Numbered from the stretch's first letter, positions 1 to 12,790 are shown. The stretch is DNA of 64,000 nt from Castanea sativa (GCF_040712315.1 NC_134015.1:20771614-20835613), one strand, 5' to 3'. Notes: a model not told the origin generated them from the letters alone. Numbers and translations are program-made.

Positions 1-2500
1 TTTTTTATAAAATTTTTCTTGTTACCAATCTTTTTCACCATCATTGATCGATGAGCCCTAACAACCATCATCTCCTCTCCTATACTTTTCCTTTTCTTCT
101 TTCTTACCAAATCACAAGTCGTAAACAAGATCTTGCCATGTATTTGACTATTCCTACCTTTTGTGCTTAACTACCTTTTGTCCCTCATTTCGATCAAATT
201 CATGATTATTTGTGTCCATCTTTGCTTGTTTTAACCAAAGTGACTAGTGCATTCGCATTATGAGTAAATTAGCTTTTTCAACAAAAATGACTGGTGTATC
301 TCTAGAAATGTAAAATGACTATAACACACAATTTTGCACCCATAATTTAATATTAGGAAATAATTAAAATGATCATTCTAAGTAACCAAAAAATCATAAT
401 TGCATTTCATGCATTAAATCATTCATCCCATATCATAAAAATGATCTTGATATTCTAATGATCGCAATGATATGTCCAGTTCTCAAATCGGACTATCAGA
501 CTAAAAGATATCACAAGAAAAGTTTTCATGATTTGCATGCATTTAGTTAGGTGATACAGATCATGTGTGATTAATTGAGAATAATTTTGATTGGTCAAAA
601 ATTAAAATCAATTAAATAATTTATGTGATTGGTTGTTGATTTTGATTGAAAATAAGTTTAGTTGCATAGGAATAAAATGGATAATATGACAATATGGTAA
701 TTGTTGATCATTATCTTTCAAATAATTATTTTCTAATGATTTAATTATCAAGTTAAAATGGATTTTTTTTGGTAACATAAATTTAAAAACCAAATACAGT
801 TCCCGACCCAGAAATACCAACAAAAAAAAAAGTCCAAAATGAACCAGAAGATGAAATTGGGCCATGCACTGAGGAGTGCCAATCGACACTTCCACAATGC
901 CAATTGGCATAGGTAGTGAATTAAGCCTAGAAACAATTAGCTCAGGTTTAGGCCTATCAGATTTTAATTTTTAGAGATAAAACTTGACCTAATTCATATC
1001 TGCTAATTTTCTAAGCAAGCCTAGCTTATTTTTTAAGCAAACACACTTCTATAAATAGAGGAGAAAACTCAAAATTCAACACCCTCTCTCCCCTTACATT
1101 AAAGAAATTCTAGAAGTTTTGCTTTAGGAATTTCTTTTTTGTAAGTGATACTATTTGAGATATCAAAGAGGTTCATCTTCTTTGACCTCTAAAATACTCC
1201 CCTCTTGAAGAACACATTCATGCAGGTATTTTCTTACCTTGTTTCTTTCCTTCATAATTTTATTCTGTTCTTGTTTTCTTTTAATAAACATACTCTTGTT
1301 TCTTTTGATTTTTTTTATGAATGTGTGTTTTGTTTCTTTCATTATTCACTTAATCATGTTCTTAAATTGTTTTTTGCATACTCTCCCTCTATCCTTTTTT
1401 CAAATTCACATGCTTAGTTTAGGTTTGAACACATAAATTAATTGACATGCATAGATTTAGGGTTAAACTCCTTTTTAAAGTTTAGATCTGCAAGAAATTT
1501 ATTATAAAAGCTTCATCCTTTTTTCTTTCTAATAAAAATCAGGTCTGTATTTTTTATTAAAATACATATCTGAATTTTTTTTCAACAAAAGCAGATCTGT
1601 ATTTTTCATTAAAAGACAAATCTAAATTTTTTCTTCAACAAAACCAGATTTGTATTTTTCACTAAAATACAGATCTTAATTTTTTTTTTTCTTTTAACAA
1701 AAACCAAATCTGTATTTTTCATTAAAACACAAATCTGAATTTTTTTCTTTTAAACAAAACTATATATGTATTTTTCATTAAAATACAAATCTGAATTTTT
1801 TTTCTTTTTTTTCAACAAAATCAAATCTGTGTTTTTCTTAAAAATTTACACTTCCATAAAAAGATTTGTTTTCTTTCCATTTAAAATTATAAAAACTAGA
1901 TCTGAATTTTTTATAAAAAAAAAAATTCATTCTTTTCATCATAGAAACTTTGATCTAGATTTTTCACCAAGCAATCTCATCAAACTTTTTGTTTCTCTTT
2001 TTGTAAAACAATGTTGCAGATCTAGGACTCTATAGTAGATTAATCTTAGATTAATAATTTAACATAGCATTTGTTATGTTTAAATAATATCATACAAAGG
2101 GTACTAAAATGATCATCTTAGAGTCTAGAAGACTGGACTTTGTCCGAGCCAAATGAGTGCCTAACACCTTCCCATTTTGTAATGTAACCCCCAAACTTTA
2201 GGTTTTTGGTTCGTAGAGTAGTGCTTTATTTTCTTTTGATAGATTGTAACTAGGAAAAAAAGCCTTGTAACCCTTTTTTTTACTAGATTGTAACTAGGAA
2301 ACAAAGTTATGTATAGCTCTTTCTATCAAGTTATATTCATTTAAATTAATGAGATATTTGTACTATTCAAGATATTTTGTACTCTTTTTTATAGTTTTCT
2401 TATTTTTCTTATAAAACAAATGGCGACTCCATATAATCCCAAAAAGAGAGGCGCTGATGCTTAATCTCTTTTTGAGAGCCAAGTTTGGTCTCTCACAATG
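1..2500 (+). repeat. Probable LTR-retroelement LTR remnant (Ty3/gypsy Tat/Ogre-like)
   Basis: A TATA-like CTATAAATAGAGG at about 1051 precedes a C/T-rich stretch. Near the right end, TGCCTAACACCTTCCC and then TGGCGACTCCATATAATCCC (2420-2439) recall the LTR end and arginine-tRNA primer site of Tat/Ogre elements. No gag or pol is present. The family call rests on remembered motifs; the left border is outside or unclear. Confidence 0.4.
1537..1850. repeat. Tandem repeat, about 55-65-bp unit, 5 copies
   Basis: The unit contains (A/G)ATCTGTATTTTTCATTAAAA followed by ACA(A/G)ATCTGAATTTTTT and CAACAAAA. Copies differ mainly in T-run length. It lies within the LTR-like region. Confidence 0.75.
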
Positions 2501-2578
2501 ACCATTTTACCTTTACTTTGAGAATTTTAATGAAATAATTGATTCATACACTATTTGTAAAAAAATTTTGAAGTTGAT

Positions 2579-3488
2579 AAGAATGTGAGGTAAAATCCTT
2601 GGTTTATACCCTTCAAAAAAAAGCACGTCACATTAAATTTTCACAAACTCATGAATAGGATCTACCGCACGTAATACATTCTCCTTTATTTCAAAAAATC
2701 AAATCCATCATCCCTATCACAAAGATTACAACCCGCTAAAGATGCTCCAACTCCAGGCTACCGGAGGCACTGACGTAATTTGAAAAGAGATTCCTTCAAC
2801 CATCGTAGACGTTACTGTTTGCATGGTGGTTAGCTTGATCTAAGAAAAGATCAACGTTCGGGGTCTTTACTTTGCAGCAGGTCTGTGACCCATGCACCTT
2901 TTATACACATCCTAAGTATTAGATCAAAGAAGAGAGGCAGAGAGTAATGGTTTGGTTTATATCAAAGAAAATAGGGATTGTTTGAACGGAGAGAAAAGAA
3001 GAAACGAGTTTGGGTCAAGAAATGAGGGTCTTGTGCATTTGTTGTGATCATTTTCAAATTCATCTTTTATCAAAAGATGGATGGAACTATTGAACTCATG
3101 CATATTCTTGTTGTCATTGCCTTTGTTCTTATGCTTTGAGTTTCTTTTAATTCACTCTAAAGTTTATTTGATAAAAGGAACTATACGAAGTTTAGGCGTA
3201 GGTGTGGTCAATGATTCTAAAAGCAAAATTGGCTGTATAGGACGGTGAGCCATGATGGATGGTGGAGAGTTGGTGCAACGACCCGACGTCTTCTTGGTTC
3301 CGTGGGTCTTAGGCAACTTCCCCAAGTGTACTGGTTCTACTAGAAACTTAGTTTAGGGTTTTAGTTCTTTAGAATAAAGAGTGATTCAATGTATTGCAGC
3401 TTAAATGTAATGTGCAATTGTTTGTAAAAATTTGATGTGACAAAGTATTATTAGAGGGTGTAAACATGGGATTTTACACTAAATTCTT
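2579..3488. mobile_element. Terminal-inverted-repeat element, about 0.9 kb
   Basis: The left end AAGAATGTGAGGTAAAATCC is mirrored at the right by GGATTTTACACTAAATTCTT, continuing inward through TTTATACCCT / AGGGTGTAAAC. A partial copy in the other orientation occupies 6030-6600. No transposase frame is seen; the target duplication is not clear. Confidence 0.6.
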
Positions 3489-5185
3489 ATTAAATTTAGC
3501 ATGCATTTGCCTAATGCATTTGCAGCATTTTGCGTTTTAAAACTAGGACCCACAACATTGTTCACGTTTTAGCCAACAAATGAAGAAAAATGCAACTACA
3601 GTGTTGAGGGCACTATTCACATTTTACTACAGTGTTTTTAGTTTTCAATTTTCAGCAAAATAAGAGGTATCCAAACAGATCTTTAATTTCAACTTAAAAA
3701 GGCCTATTGATATTTTTTCAACTAGAAATAGACCCACCTCGATATAAGCAAGCATCATGGGTGTACAAAGTTTTGTTTCCTAGTTACAATATAGAATTTA
3801 AAAATTACTAGAAAAAACATATTCTACTAAGTTTTGATCTAAGTTCGGAGGTTAGGTTATAGAATCAGAAATGTATTAGGCACCCAACCCCTTTGGTGAA
3901 ACTCGTCTTCTAAACTTTGGTGGCCAATGATCATACTATATCATCCAAACAATTTATATCATTTGATTAAGAACGTGTGATTGCAAAGAGATTGAAACAG
4001 GCATCGATAAGAATGATTAAACCCTATTCTAGGCATTCACATAATTGAAATTGGAAAACATGATAAATATATGTGCTATGTGTGATAAACTCTAATCTAA
4101 GAGCATATGAACAATCATATCACTAAGTGCAGAAAAGTAAAGAATATGATGACCTAGAAAGACCAATGAAATTGTCCAATTTCAAGTTTAAAAAACGTGG
4201 GGAGGATTCAACCTAAACTATCCTCAAGGCAACAAATTCACTATGATAGAATGAAAGTTTTATAATAAATTCTTCCCTACATCTAAAGCTACCTCTTATA
4301 GTACTTACTCATATGACCACACTCAGCTCCGAATCCACGGACTCTTCTATCTAAATTTGTCACACACAAACGCCCACGTTTGTAATTCTAAGATCCCACT
4401 CAAAGTTTTAAATCAGCAACTATGAATGATCTTTTAGCAGGGACTTCAGATCTACCGATTCTAATAATATGTAGATGGAATTCTAGTAGTGACTTTGAAA
4501 GGAGAATGCATAGTACCTTTTAGATCTTAGAAGAGCACCTTCAAAGTCTCTTCAAAATGTGTCTTAGGGTTTCCTTTAAATACTAGGAGAATTAGATCTA
4601 AAAGCCTAATCACTTAATGGGCTTAATGAGCTATTAGGCTTTAATTAATTTCTGCAGATTCGTGTCTTGATCGGTTGAACCACAGTCTCGATCAGTCGAA
4701 CCTGGTATGTTTCGAATTTCCTAAACCTACAGCTTCTCTATTTTTGTATTGTGACTTGCAACATCTTGAGAATTGTCTAATATACCCTATAGATTTAAGA
4801 ATATATATCTAGACAAGTTTGTGTTCATGGTTTACCAATTGTTTTTAAATTGTTAGAACCTAACAAATTGAAACCCTAAACATGCAAAACTAAGAACAAC
4901 CTAGATCTAACATGCTACCAACCAAGAACACGTGGAGAACTAGAAACTAAAGCATGCTTGAATCTAAAAAGCTAGGTCATAATTAAAAAGAGGAGGTTTA
5001 GAAACCTTTCCTACACGCATCAGCACTCCTAAGCACTCTAAGCAAGAAAGCTTATCTAGAGGGAGATTTGTGAATAGGAAGTTGGTAGATCAAGACTAGG
5101 AGGACCAAGCTATCCCTTCTAGTGATGAATTGAGATAAGGAGATCCAAGATACTAAATGTACGTTCCTACTACTCACTATAAATA

Positions 5186-5237
<52 letters not shown>

Positions 5238-6029
5238 TTCATGCTTTTCTATGAAATTTAGGGTGCTTTGAACTATTGATGGAGAGGGGTATTTTAGGCA
5301 ATGCGGGACTCAGAAAAATTAGGTTTTAAGTGAAAAAGATAGGGGGAAAAGTCAAACTGAGTGGGGAGCAAGCCGAAGCTAAAGATGGAGACCTGGGGGT
5401 TCCAGTCCAAGTGTCGATCAACACTTAGTCGTAGACCCTCTTGGATCTTTTCCTTTTTTGTTTCAGTTTTGATCTAATTCCTTCCAAATTTCAGCCCTTT
5501 TTTTTTTCCAGACTTTCTTAGTACTTAAGTTCAGCAAATTAATTCCAAAAACTTTCAACTAATTAATCAATTCTTACCTATTGTGCAATGAATCAATAAA
5601 TGTTTTGTCTTCCGATTAAATCTAGTGCATGCAACCTTTTAATAAACTATATCATCAACCAATAATACTATGACACATCATATCCTTTAATTTAAATTAA
5701 ACAAAAAATAGGCTAATTAGAATTAAGAGATCATAGTCACGTATAATCGGAACTTAATTCATGCAAATGTACTTTACCGTTAAAATTTGTTTCATTGATA
5801 TTTTTCAATTTGGTTGTAAGACTATGGCTATTAAACTGTCAATTTGACTGTTATGGCTTCAATATTTATATCATGAATTGTAATTGGATATCAAACGGTC
5901 AAAATTACAGTTCTTCCCTATGTTATGGAATGCAATGAGCTACATAGTGCAATACAAGTAAGGTTAAATGAGAGTTGCAAAATTGGGTGTCTACAAATCT
6001 CATACAAGTGCAAACCCAAAGCTGGCAAA
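3489..6029. repeat. Gene-free region with LTR-like remains and a GA microsatellite
   Basis: At 3690-3910 the stretch GTATTAGGCACCCAACCCC with nearby GTTCGGAGGTTAGG resembles, in reverse orientation, the motif at 2140-2210. Direct repeats of (T)CGATC(A/G)GT(C/T)GAACC occur at about 4670-4705. A (GA) run is at about 5190-5234. No coding sequence is recognised. Confidence 0.4.
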
Positions 6030-6602
6030 GCACAAGAACAAAGGCGATGGCAACAAGAATATGCATGAGTTCACTAGTTCCATCCATCTTTTGATAAAAA
6101 GTTGAATTTGAAAATGATTACAACAAATTCACAAGGCCCTAATCTTTTGGCCCAAACCTATCTCTTCATTTTTGTCCCATTTCCCAAACCCTATTTTCTT
6201 CAATATAAACCAATCTCATAAGTCATAATCTCAAACCCTTTGCCTCTCTTAGATCTAGCACTTAGGATGTATATAGGAGGCGTGTGGGTCATAGAACCAT
6301 GAAGTGAAGGCGACAAAGGTTTATCCTTTTTTCCAGATCATGTTGACCACCACGCAAATAGCAGTGTCTCTAGTGGCTAAAGGCGTCTTTTTCCAGATTA
6401 CAACAATGCCTTTTCTTGCTTGGAGGTGGAGCATTTTTAGCAGGTTGCACGCTTGGCAATAGGGATGATGGGTTTGATTTTCTAAAATAAAGGAGGATGT
6501 ATTGTATGTGGTAGGTCCTATTTATGAATTGTGAAAATTTGAAGTGACATTTTTTTTTTTGAGGGTGTAAACCAAAGTTTTTACACCACATCCTTATTAA
6601 AT
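6030..6602. mobile_element. Inverted partial copy of the 2579-3488 element
   Basis: The complement of this stretch matches 2579-3130: for instance ATCCATCTTTTGAT here versus ATCAAAAGATGGAT at 3074, and GGATGATGGGTTTGATTTT here versus its complement at about 2690. The short open frame at 6591-6370 (minus) lies in it and is not a gene. Confidence 0.6.
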
Positions 6603-6840
6603 CCAGGCTCTTTTAAGTTTAGTTATATATTTAATGCATGTCTAGTTTTGCTTTTTGATAAATCAAAAAGTACATTAAAGGGATTAAAACTGGTTTAGTT
6701 GAAAATGACAGACATTTGGCGAATTTGCTAAAACATTTTAGGAGATCCTTAAAGTTGAAAACAACTATAAGGCTAAAGCTCTATATTTGAACCTTTTAAG
6801 GGATGTAGAAAAATCTAGAGTATTCATGCTTTATAAATTG

Positions 6841-7237
6841 GACAAAGGTTAGCTAAAAAATTAGTCGTAGCCTAAGATTACAATCTTACTCAATAAAATA
6901 AACATTATTACATATTTTAAAAATCTAACAGTTGAATTGCATCTTCTTAATGCTCTTAATACACATGTTAAATTTTGTGTTAATTAGATATTATTTACTA
7001 TATGATCTATAAACTTATATTTTATGCATAATTTTAAATTATAAAAACTTTCAATTTAAAAAATTTATTGATGACATAGCTATTAATTTTTTAATTTTCT
7101 AGAAATTTTGCAAGCATTAAGGACATAGAAGAAAATGTAATCCAATAATGGATTTGTCAAAATTCACCTCCAATAAAAAGATATTGAGTAAGATTGTAAT
7201 GTAAGGCTACAACAAATTTTGTAGCTAAACTTTGTCA
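6841..7237. mobile_element. Family A MITE, full-length copy
   Basis: Terminal inverted repeats of about 55 bp: the left begins GACAAAGGTTAGCT, and the complement of the right begins GACAAAGTTTAGCT; both continue through TTACAATCTTACTCAATA. The core is AT-rich and contains TTTTATGCATAATTTT. Related copies are at 19090, 56110 and 57856. No clear target duplication. Confidence 0.75.
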
Positions 7238-7324
7238 TCTAGAATTTTAAAGTGTTATTCAATGTAATTTTCTGAATATTCAATATGCTAAAGAGCTTCT
7301 AGCACTCTACTATTAACACTCTAC

Positions 7325-8960
7325 TATGGACACAATAAAGAGTCACCACCTAGTTTTTGCAATGGTTTAAGAACCATATATATATATAGCGTCCTCTCAA
7401 GTAAGGACCTTTTGATCTTACTACCAAAGATATGGGTTCGGAGTTAAGGTATGTTTTTGGAAAGGTGCTAGACACCCAAAACTGCCCAACCTTATTAAAG
7501 GCATCTCAACATTGTATCTATACTCACATACACACTAGCATACATCTAAACACACAACATGGCATCAATCATCCATAACCATACATTTATCAAACAACCT
7601 AACATTCATCTAGCATGGCACATCATCACATCACAATCCCTAGCATACATCTAATCATGCATATCATGACATCACAAACCCTAGCATACATCTAATCATG
7701 GAATCTCTTAACATATTACATCATCCAAGGCAACAACAAAACAAGGCAAAAAGATAGGCATGACAAACCAACATAGACCATCACATGTATTCCAAACTTT
7801 TAGACATGAAATCAAACATCAAACAAACATATTACATCATTAAAATGCATGTTTATACCAATGCATAACTTACTTCACTTACCTTGTAGCAACTCAGCAC
7901 CTATGACATTATGCATGAACATGTGAATGAATGACATGGTATTAAAAGCAAGAAACTTTAAGAGAAAGCCCTAATCTAGCATACCATAACAAACAAACAT
8001 GTGAACAGAGAAGTATAAAGCTTAAAAGCATACAAAAAGGTTAAAACAGAAGCATAAGTTATGAAATAAAAGAATAGAAAGTAGAAAAATTGAATTAGGG
8101 ATTCTAGGCACGAGTATGCTTGCGCATACATAGGCCTGCGTACGCATACTTCGAGCCTACAAATGCATGCAAGAAGCATGCGCATGTAGGCATACCCTAA
8201 ACCCTAACCCAGAAACAGAAACACAGAAAAAATACTTGAAAGCTTAAATCTAACAATCTAACATGATTTTAAGATATACAAACACACAAACCTAGACTAA
8301 ACAAACATATGAAAGCATAAATCAAGTAAAGAAACAAAACAAAATGAAATTAAAAGCAGAAAATGAAAGAAAAAGTTTAAAAGAGTACCTCAAAGTAAAA
8401 GCTCCTAAGCTTGATTTTTGACCATTCCCCTCAATCAAATTTATTGTAAATCAATAAACATATGATTAGTAATTTTAAAATTCAAAGATCAAGGCCAAAA
8501 AAGGGATTAATCAAATAAAAACTTGAGGATGTTTTATGAAAAACTTCCTCTTTGATTCACCTTTTCTAGTGAATTTTAATGTTTTCTCGTGGGATTCTGT
8601 GTGTTTTTTGAAAGGTATCATGTATGGCTATTTATATTGTGAAAATGGGGGGGGGGGGGGGTTTGGAATGGCTCCCAAATGATATGGGATCCGTTCAAAA
8701 CCTTAGTTTTTAATGTAGAAATCTTGTCTTTCTGGTGCTTCTGAAACCCTACCTGCGTGCACAAGCTCATGCCTGCATACGCAGACCTAAGGTTTCTTTT
8801 GGCCTTTATTTTTCAAAAATAGATTTTTTTTTTTACTCATTAAAAAGTTATAGTTTCCATTTTAGCATCTCTCAAGTCAATTTGTAATTTGATTGGGCTC
8901 TAAACCAATCTTGGGTCTTAGAATTTCAGAATCTTTGGGGAACAAGAGCCCAAGTTGTAA
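7325..8960 (-). repeat. Probable LTR-retroelement remnant, minus orientation
   Basis: AAAGAGTCACCACCTAG (7338) resembles the complement of a TGGTGACTC-type primer-site flank, followed by GGTGCTAGACACCC (7472), again like the region at 2150 but reversed. Repeats of CTAGCATACATCTAATCATG lie at about 7640-7700. A 14-G run at 8648-8661 is next to a TATA-like complement. No gag or pol. Confidence 0.4.
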
Positions 8961-9035
8961 AGGATACAAAATGTGATGTGTACATCTACAGTTAAACTCA
9001 AATTCCAAAAATAAAATTAAACGGATACTAAGGTT

Positions 9036-9440
9036 GTGTTTGGCATTGGCTTAAAATGCCAGTTTTTTTTACTATTTAGCTTATTTTTGCTACTATTCAG
9101 CTTAATTTGCTACTATTCATGGGTCCCATTGCACTTTTTGGTACTATTCATGGGTCTTACTATATTATTTCAGTTACCTTTTAACTTTATCTACAGTACT
9201 TTCAGTCATGGTTTTAAAAACCGAACCGAGAATCAAATCGTTTTTTTCAAAATTTTCGGTTTTTGATCGGTTTTTTCCCGGTTATTGACCGGTTTTGAGA
9301 CATTTAACCGGACCGGACTGCACCGATTTTCCCGGTTGAACAGGTCGGACCGGCCGGTCCGGTCCGGTTTTTAAAACAGTGTTTTCAGTAAAAAGTTTTC
9401 AGTTTCATCTAAATAACATATTCTCAAACGAGCTCTAAAA
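9036..9440. mobile_element. hAT-like non-autonomous element with a nested MITE
   Basis: The outer edge reads TGTGTTTGGCATTGGCTT and the far edge CAAACGAGCTCTAA; the interior repeats CTACTATTCATGGGTC. Similar interior motifs occur at 3560-3680. It is interrupted at 9211-9377. Borders are approximate and no target duplication is assigned. Confidence 0.45.
9211..9377. mobile_element. Small MITE with GTTTTAAAAACCG ends
   Basis: Ends GTTTTAAAAACCG and CGGTTTTTAAAAC are inverted repeats. The interior is built of CCGGT/ACCGG motifs and is strikingly GC-rich against the surroundings. 167 bp. Confidence 0.65.
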
Positions 9441-10617
9441 CTAAGAGCATTAAATGTACCCTATTATTTCAAAATTTAGAAGTTCAGTGGACACCAACTA
9501 CTTTATTTGATTTTTGATAAATGAAGCCAGTTGTCTTTACCCACCCTACCACGTAAAATTCTACTTCGTGTTAATTTGCCCCACAATTATTACAATATTT
9601 TCAAATAAAACACGTTTTATTTATATAAATATACTTGAAATTATCACTAAATTTATCCCAGCAAGCCAAACTTATTTTTAGCATGACTTTAATAATATTA
9701 TCCAAGTGCTTAATAAGACAATATCACCACCAAAAAAAAAAAAAATCTTAATATCCATTTATTTAAATAAGTTAGTATTGATTTGTTTGTTTAAATAGTA
9801 AGAATTTAAGATATGTAAAATTTACAATTATAACCCTTTCACTTTTAATATAATTAAATTTTAAAACGGACCCCGAATCCACATTTTAGATTGCATATTA
9901 ATAAAGATATAGAGATCATTATTTTTTCATCCTTTCTAATGATGGAATTAATAACATGTTGAATACATTTTTAAAAGTAGGATTCTTCAGATTTTCATAA
10001 ATCTCAACATATTACAAAACCCAGAAACAATCCAAATTACTAGATTTCATCTTTGAAATCTCTTCTTACTTTCCAGCTAAGGAACCAAACCTAAGGCACG
10101 TGTCAAAGTGATCATCTTCCTACAAGCTTCAAGACCTAGCATTCTTTCTAAAATTCAAATGAGATAAGTTATATTCGTTGCTTATATAAGCAGCCTAAGC
10201 TGTAGGAGTAAGCATTACCATAGAATTTGAGGTCTTAGCTCTAATCAGTACGTAGTAAAGGTATTTAAATTGCAAAATTATTATATATCTTTTTAGTGTT
10301 CGCTACTTATATATATATATAAAAAAAAATCTATAATATAAATACAAATTATTTAAGGTTGATATGCTAGTTTAAATTATTTATATTTTTACTTATATAT
10401 TATACACTACACTTACATATATTCTATACTGAGATGAAATGATGTGTTGTTTCATAAAACTATTGTACTCTCTAGTCATTGGGAAATAGGAAATTAAGCA
10501 TCGAAAATAATAATTTGTTTCCTAATTTCACATTAAGCTATATTTGTTACCACTTACTAAATTTTTAAGAGAAATTAAAGTTTGATTGCCCACAGAATAT
10601 TGAAACGAGGAGAGATA
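9441..10617 (+). other. Region upstream of the response regulator
   Basis: AT-rich. A TATA-like CTTATATAAGCAGCC at about 10179-10193 and a possible 5'UTR exon (about 10200-10259, ending before GTATTT) with an acceptor CAG at 10592-10594 would make a leader intron. This is inference from splice-like sites only. Confidence 0.4.
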
Positions 10618-11858
10618 ATGTTCGGAAAAGGAGTATCAAGTTCAAAGAGTATGGAAATCATTGGCTCTGAAAAGAAGTTTTCTGTGCTCATTGTGGATGA
10701 TGACCCCATCATTAGAAAAATCCATAGTGCACTCCTAAGCAAATTTACTAAGGAAATTCAAGATGTCAAAAATGGAAAAGAAGCAGTTGATCTTTACCGA
10801 TCTGGGGCTTCATTTGATATTATTTTTATAGACAAGGAGATGCCAATCATGAATGGGCTCGAGGTATGTTTGTCAGAGTAGAACCTCACATTTTTTATAA
10901 GAATTTTTTTTTAAGGAAATTTTTTATTAGAAAATATGATGTTAAAGTAAACTACTTTCGATACAATAATCTTTTTTTTTTTATTTTTTTTTTTATACAC
11001 GATACAATAATCTTTAAAGGTAAGGATATGCATGCATTTTCATATATTGATTCAGAGAACTTACAAAAGCAATATATTAGCATAAATGGTTGCATTTTCT
11101 TATGTAAGTTCATAATCTTTGTAACTAGGTTCACAAGTGATGATAGTATAAGAATAATTTAATAATGCTTTGTTATTATTCATAATGATAGTTGATAGGA
11201 TTTTTCAATAACTCATATAATTTTGATTTGTGGAACACAACTTTTTTTTTTTTTTTCTCTATTTAGAGAATTGGGTAATGCCAATTAATTACTAGACTCT
11301 TGACAATTTATGTCAACATAATTATTGCAACTTTAAGCAACTATTCACAAGCAAATATGTAAAAATTTTTCTTATGTCATATCAGTATGCATTTTTTTAT
11401 TGATTCAATAATTAAGGTAGGGAAATTTGAATCCTAAACATCTCTATTGGAATCACCAAAAAATGTTAGTTAAGTTACAAGACTATTAACTATCATCAAA
11501 TTATTATTATTGCTATTATGTTTAGATTCTTATATATAATATATACTCTAGCTAACGCTCATAAAGGCTCATATTTGTAACTTGTGCAACATCAAGTAAT
11601 GTTGTCTCAATTTTTTAAATTTATCCTACTTTTAATAACTTCATATAAGAACATGTGCCCCTAATTATATTTTATTTATAGGCGACAAAGGAGCTACGAG
11701 CTATGGGCGTCAATAGCACAATTGTGGGAGTCACTTCATGTGATTTAAGCTCTGAAAGAAATGATTTTATTGCAGCTGGTCAAAATCAGTGTTATGAGAA
11801 GCCATTAACCATTGAAAAGATCGAGTCTCTCCTGAGCGAGTTAAACAAGAATAACTAA
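10618..11858 (+). CDS. Type-C two-component response regulator (ARR22/ARR24-like), 2 exons
   Basis: Joined exons 10618-10863 and 11682-11858 give 140 residues; the intron is phase 0 with GT at 10864 and AG at 11680-11681. The protein is a lone receiver domain. It has an acidic pair D27/D28 in LIVDDDP, the phosphate-accepting D72 in FIDKEMP, a switch threonine near T100 in VGVTS, and the conserved lysine K122 in YEKP. There is no DNA-binding Myb (GARP) domain and no long C-terminal tail. The DKEMP motif and small size match the type-C group of Arabidopsis (ARR22, ARR24). Family members accept phosphate from histidine phosphotransfer proteins and dampen cytokinin-type phosphorelay. The start is the ATG at 10618; the in-frame upstream stretch begins only with TTG. 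A CAG at 10592-10594 suggests a 5'UTR intron may end just before the start. No frameshift or lost catalytic residue is seen, so the gene looks functional. Confidence 0.93.
10864..11681 (+). other. Intron of the response-regulator gene
   Basis: This 818-bp GT-AG intron falls after residue 82, directly downstream of the phospho-acceptor loop. It is AT-rich with several poly-T runs. Removing it joins GLE to ATKELRAMG in the same frame, which restores helix alpha-3 of the receiver fold. Confidence 0.9.
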
Positions 11859-12169
11859 TATGCTAATGGAGATAGCAGATGAACCATGTGATCCTTTGTT
11901 TTTATGCAATGGGCATATCAAAACTATGTTCTTATGTTAGTTGCTTTATGTTAGTAGAAATATGAAACTTATAGAATTCATAGTTGAGTTAGTAGAAATA
12001 TGAAACTTATAGAATCCAAAACAACTATGGATTAAAATAAAATGTATGTTTTTATTTTATGTATAACTATGAAAATATTTCCTTACCTTATTTATTCAAT
12101 GTTTTATCAGTACTAGCAACAACAATATGAAAAAAGAAAATGAAAAAAAAAATCGAACATTAGTTAAAT
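11859..12169. other. 3' region of the response regulator
   Basis: Likely 3'UTR followed by spacer. A 28-bp direct repeat containing AGTAGAAATATGAAACTTATAG occurs at about 11954 and 11992. No gene. Confidence 0.5.
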
Positions 12170-12185
12170 ACCTTTGTTTTTAGTA

Positions 12186-12387
12186 GTGGGTTTCAGTTAG
12201 CTCAACTGGTAAAGTCTCTGATGGTTGTATAAAAGATATGGAGTTCAGTTAGCTCAACTGGTAAAGTCTCTGTGGGATTAATCCCCGTCTACACCAAAAG
12301 TCGATTGGTGTCTTAATCTGATGATAATGAATGTTCATTAAGAGCAGATGCCATAAGTTGAAATTCTCTTTCAAAAAAAAAAAAAAA
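12186..12387 (+). mobile_element. tRNA-derived SINE with duplicated head and A-tail
   Basis: A-box-like TTAGCTCAACTGGT occurs twice (about 12197 and 12250). The body runs to a B-box-like GTTGAAATTC and then a 16-base A-tail. A 16-bp target duplication with one mismatch flanks it: ACCTTTGTTTTTAGTA at 12170-12185 and ACCTTTGTGTTTAGTA at 12388-12403. Confidence 0.85.
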
Positions 12388-12403
12388 ACCTTTGTGTTTA
12401 GTA

Positions 12404-12790
12404 AACTTATCAACAAGCATGAAGATTTGTTTTAATTCTTCTTTGCTATGAAAAAGATAATTATACCAGAAATCATACATAACATATTAAAGTTAAATGA
12501 TAATTAGAATCAAAATTTAATTGAAATTAAACTCAAATTGTAGTATAATTTTGTGTCAAATATTTATTTTAGTTTTCTTAATTTTGGTGCCAAATGAACA
12601 ATTCATAGTCCTTAGCGAGAAGACTGATCGAGATGAACAGTTCACTACTTAGTTAAGGTTATCTCAATGCCACTACTATTTGTATGTTTTCGTGCTTGAA
12701 CATAAATGACAATCTAGTTTTATTTGACAATTTAATTTTGAAAAATTAAAGTCTATATTCTTGTGCACCCTTCTCAAGTAGTGAAAACAA
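12404..12790. other. Spacer without recognised gene
   Basis: AT-rich; I see no coding or repeat structure beyond simple A/T runs. Confidence 0.5.

Noticed and set aside
5190..5234. GA microsatellite as a regulatory GAGA site
   Set aside because: Far from any gene; an ordinary simple repeat is enough.
7600..7720. CTAGCATACATCTAATCATG repeats as a CRISPR-like array
   Set aside because: Only two or three copies without uniform spacers, in a plant nuclear LTR-like region.
10582..10617. Upstream extension of the response regulator
   Set aside because: The in-frame extension starts with TTG, not ATG, and lies across a probable 5'UTR splice acceptor; the ATG at 10618 fits the family.
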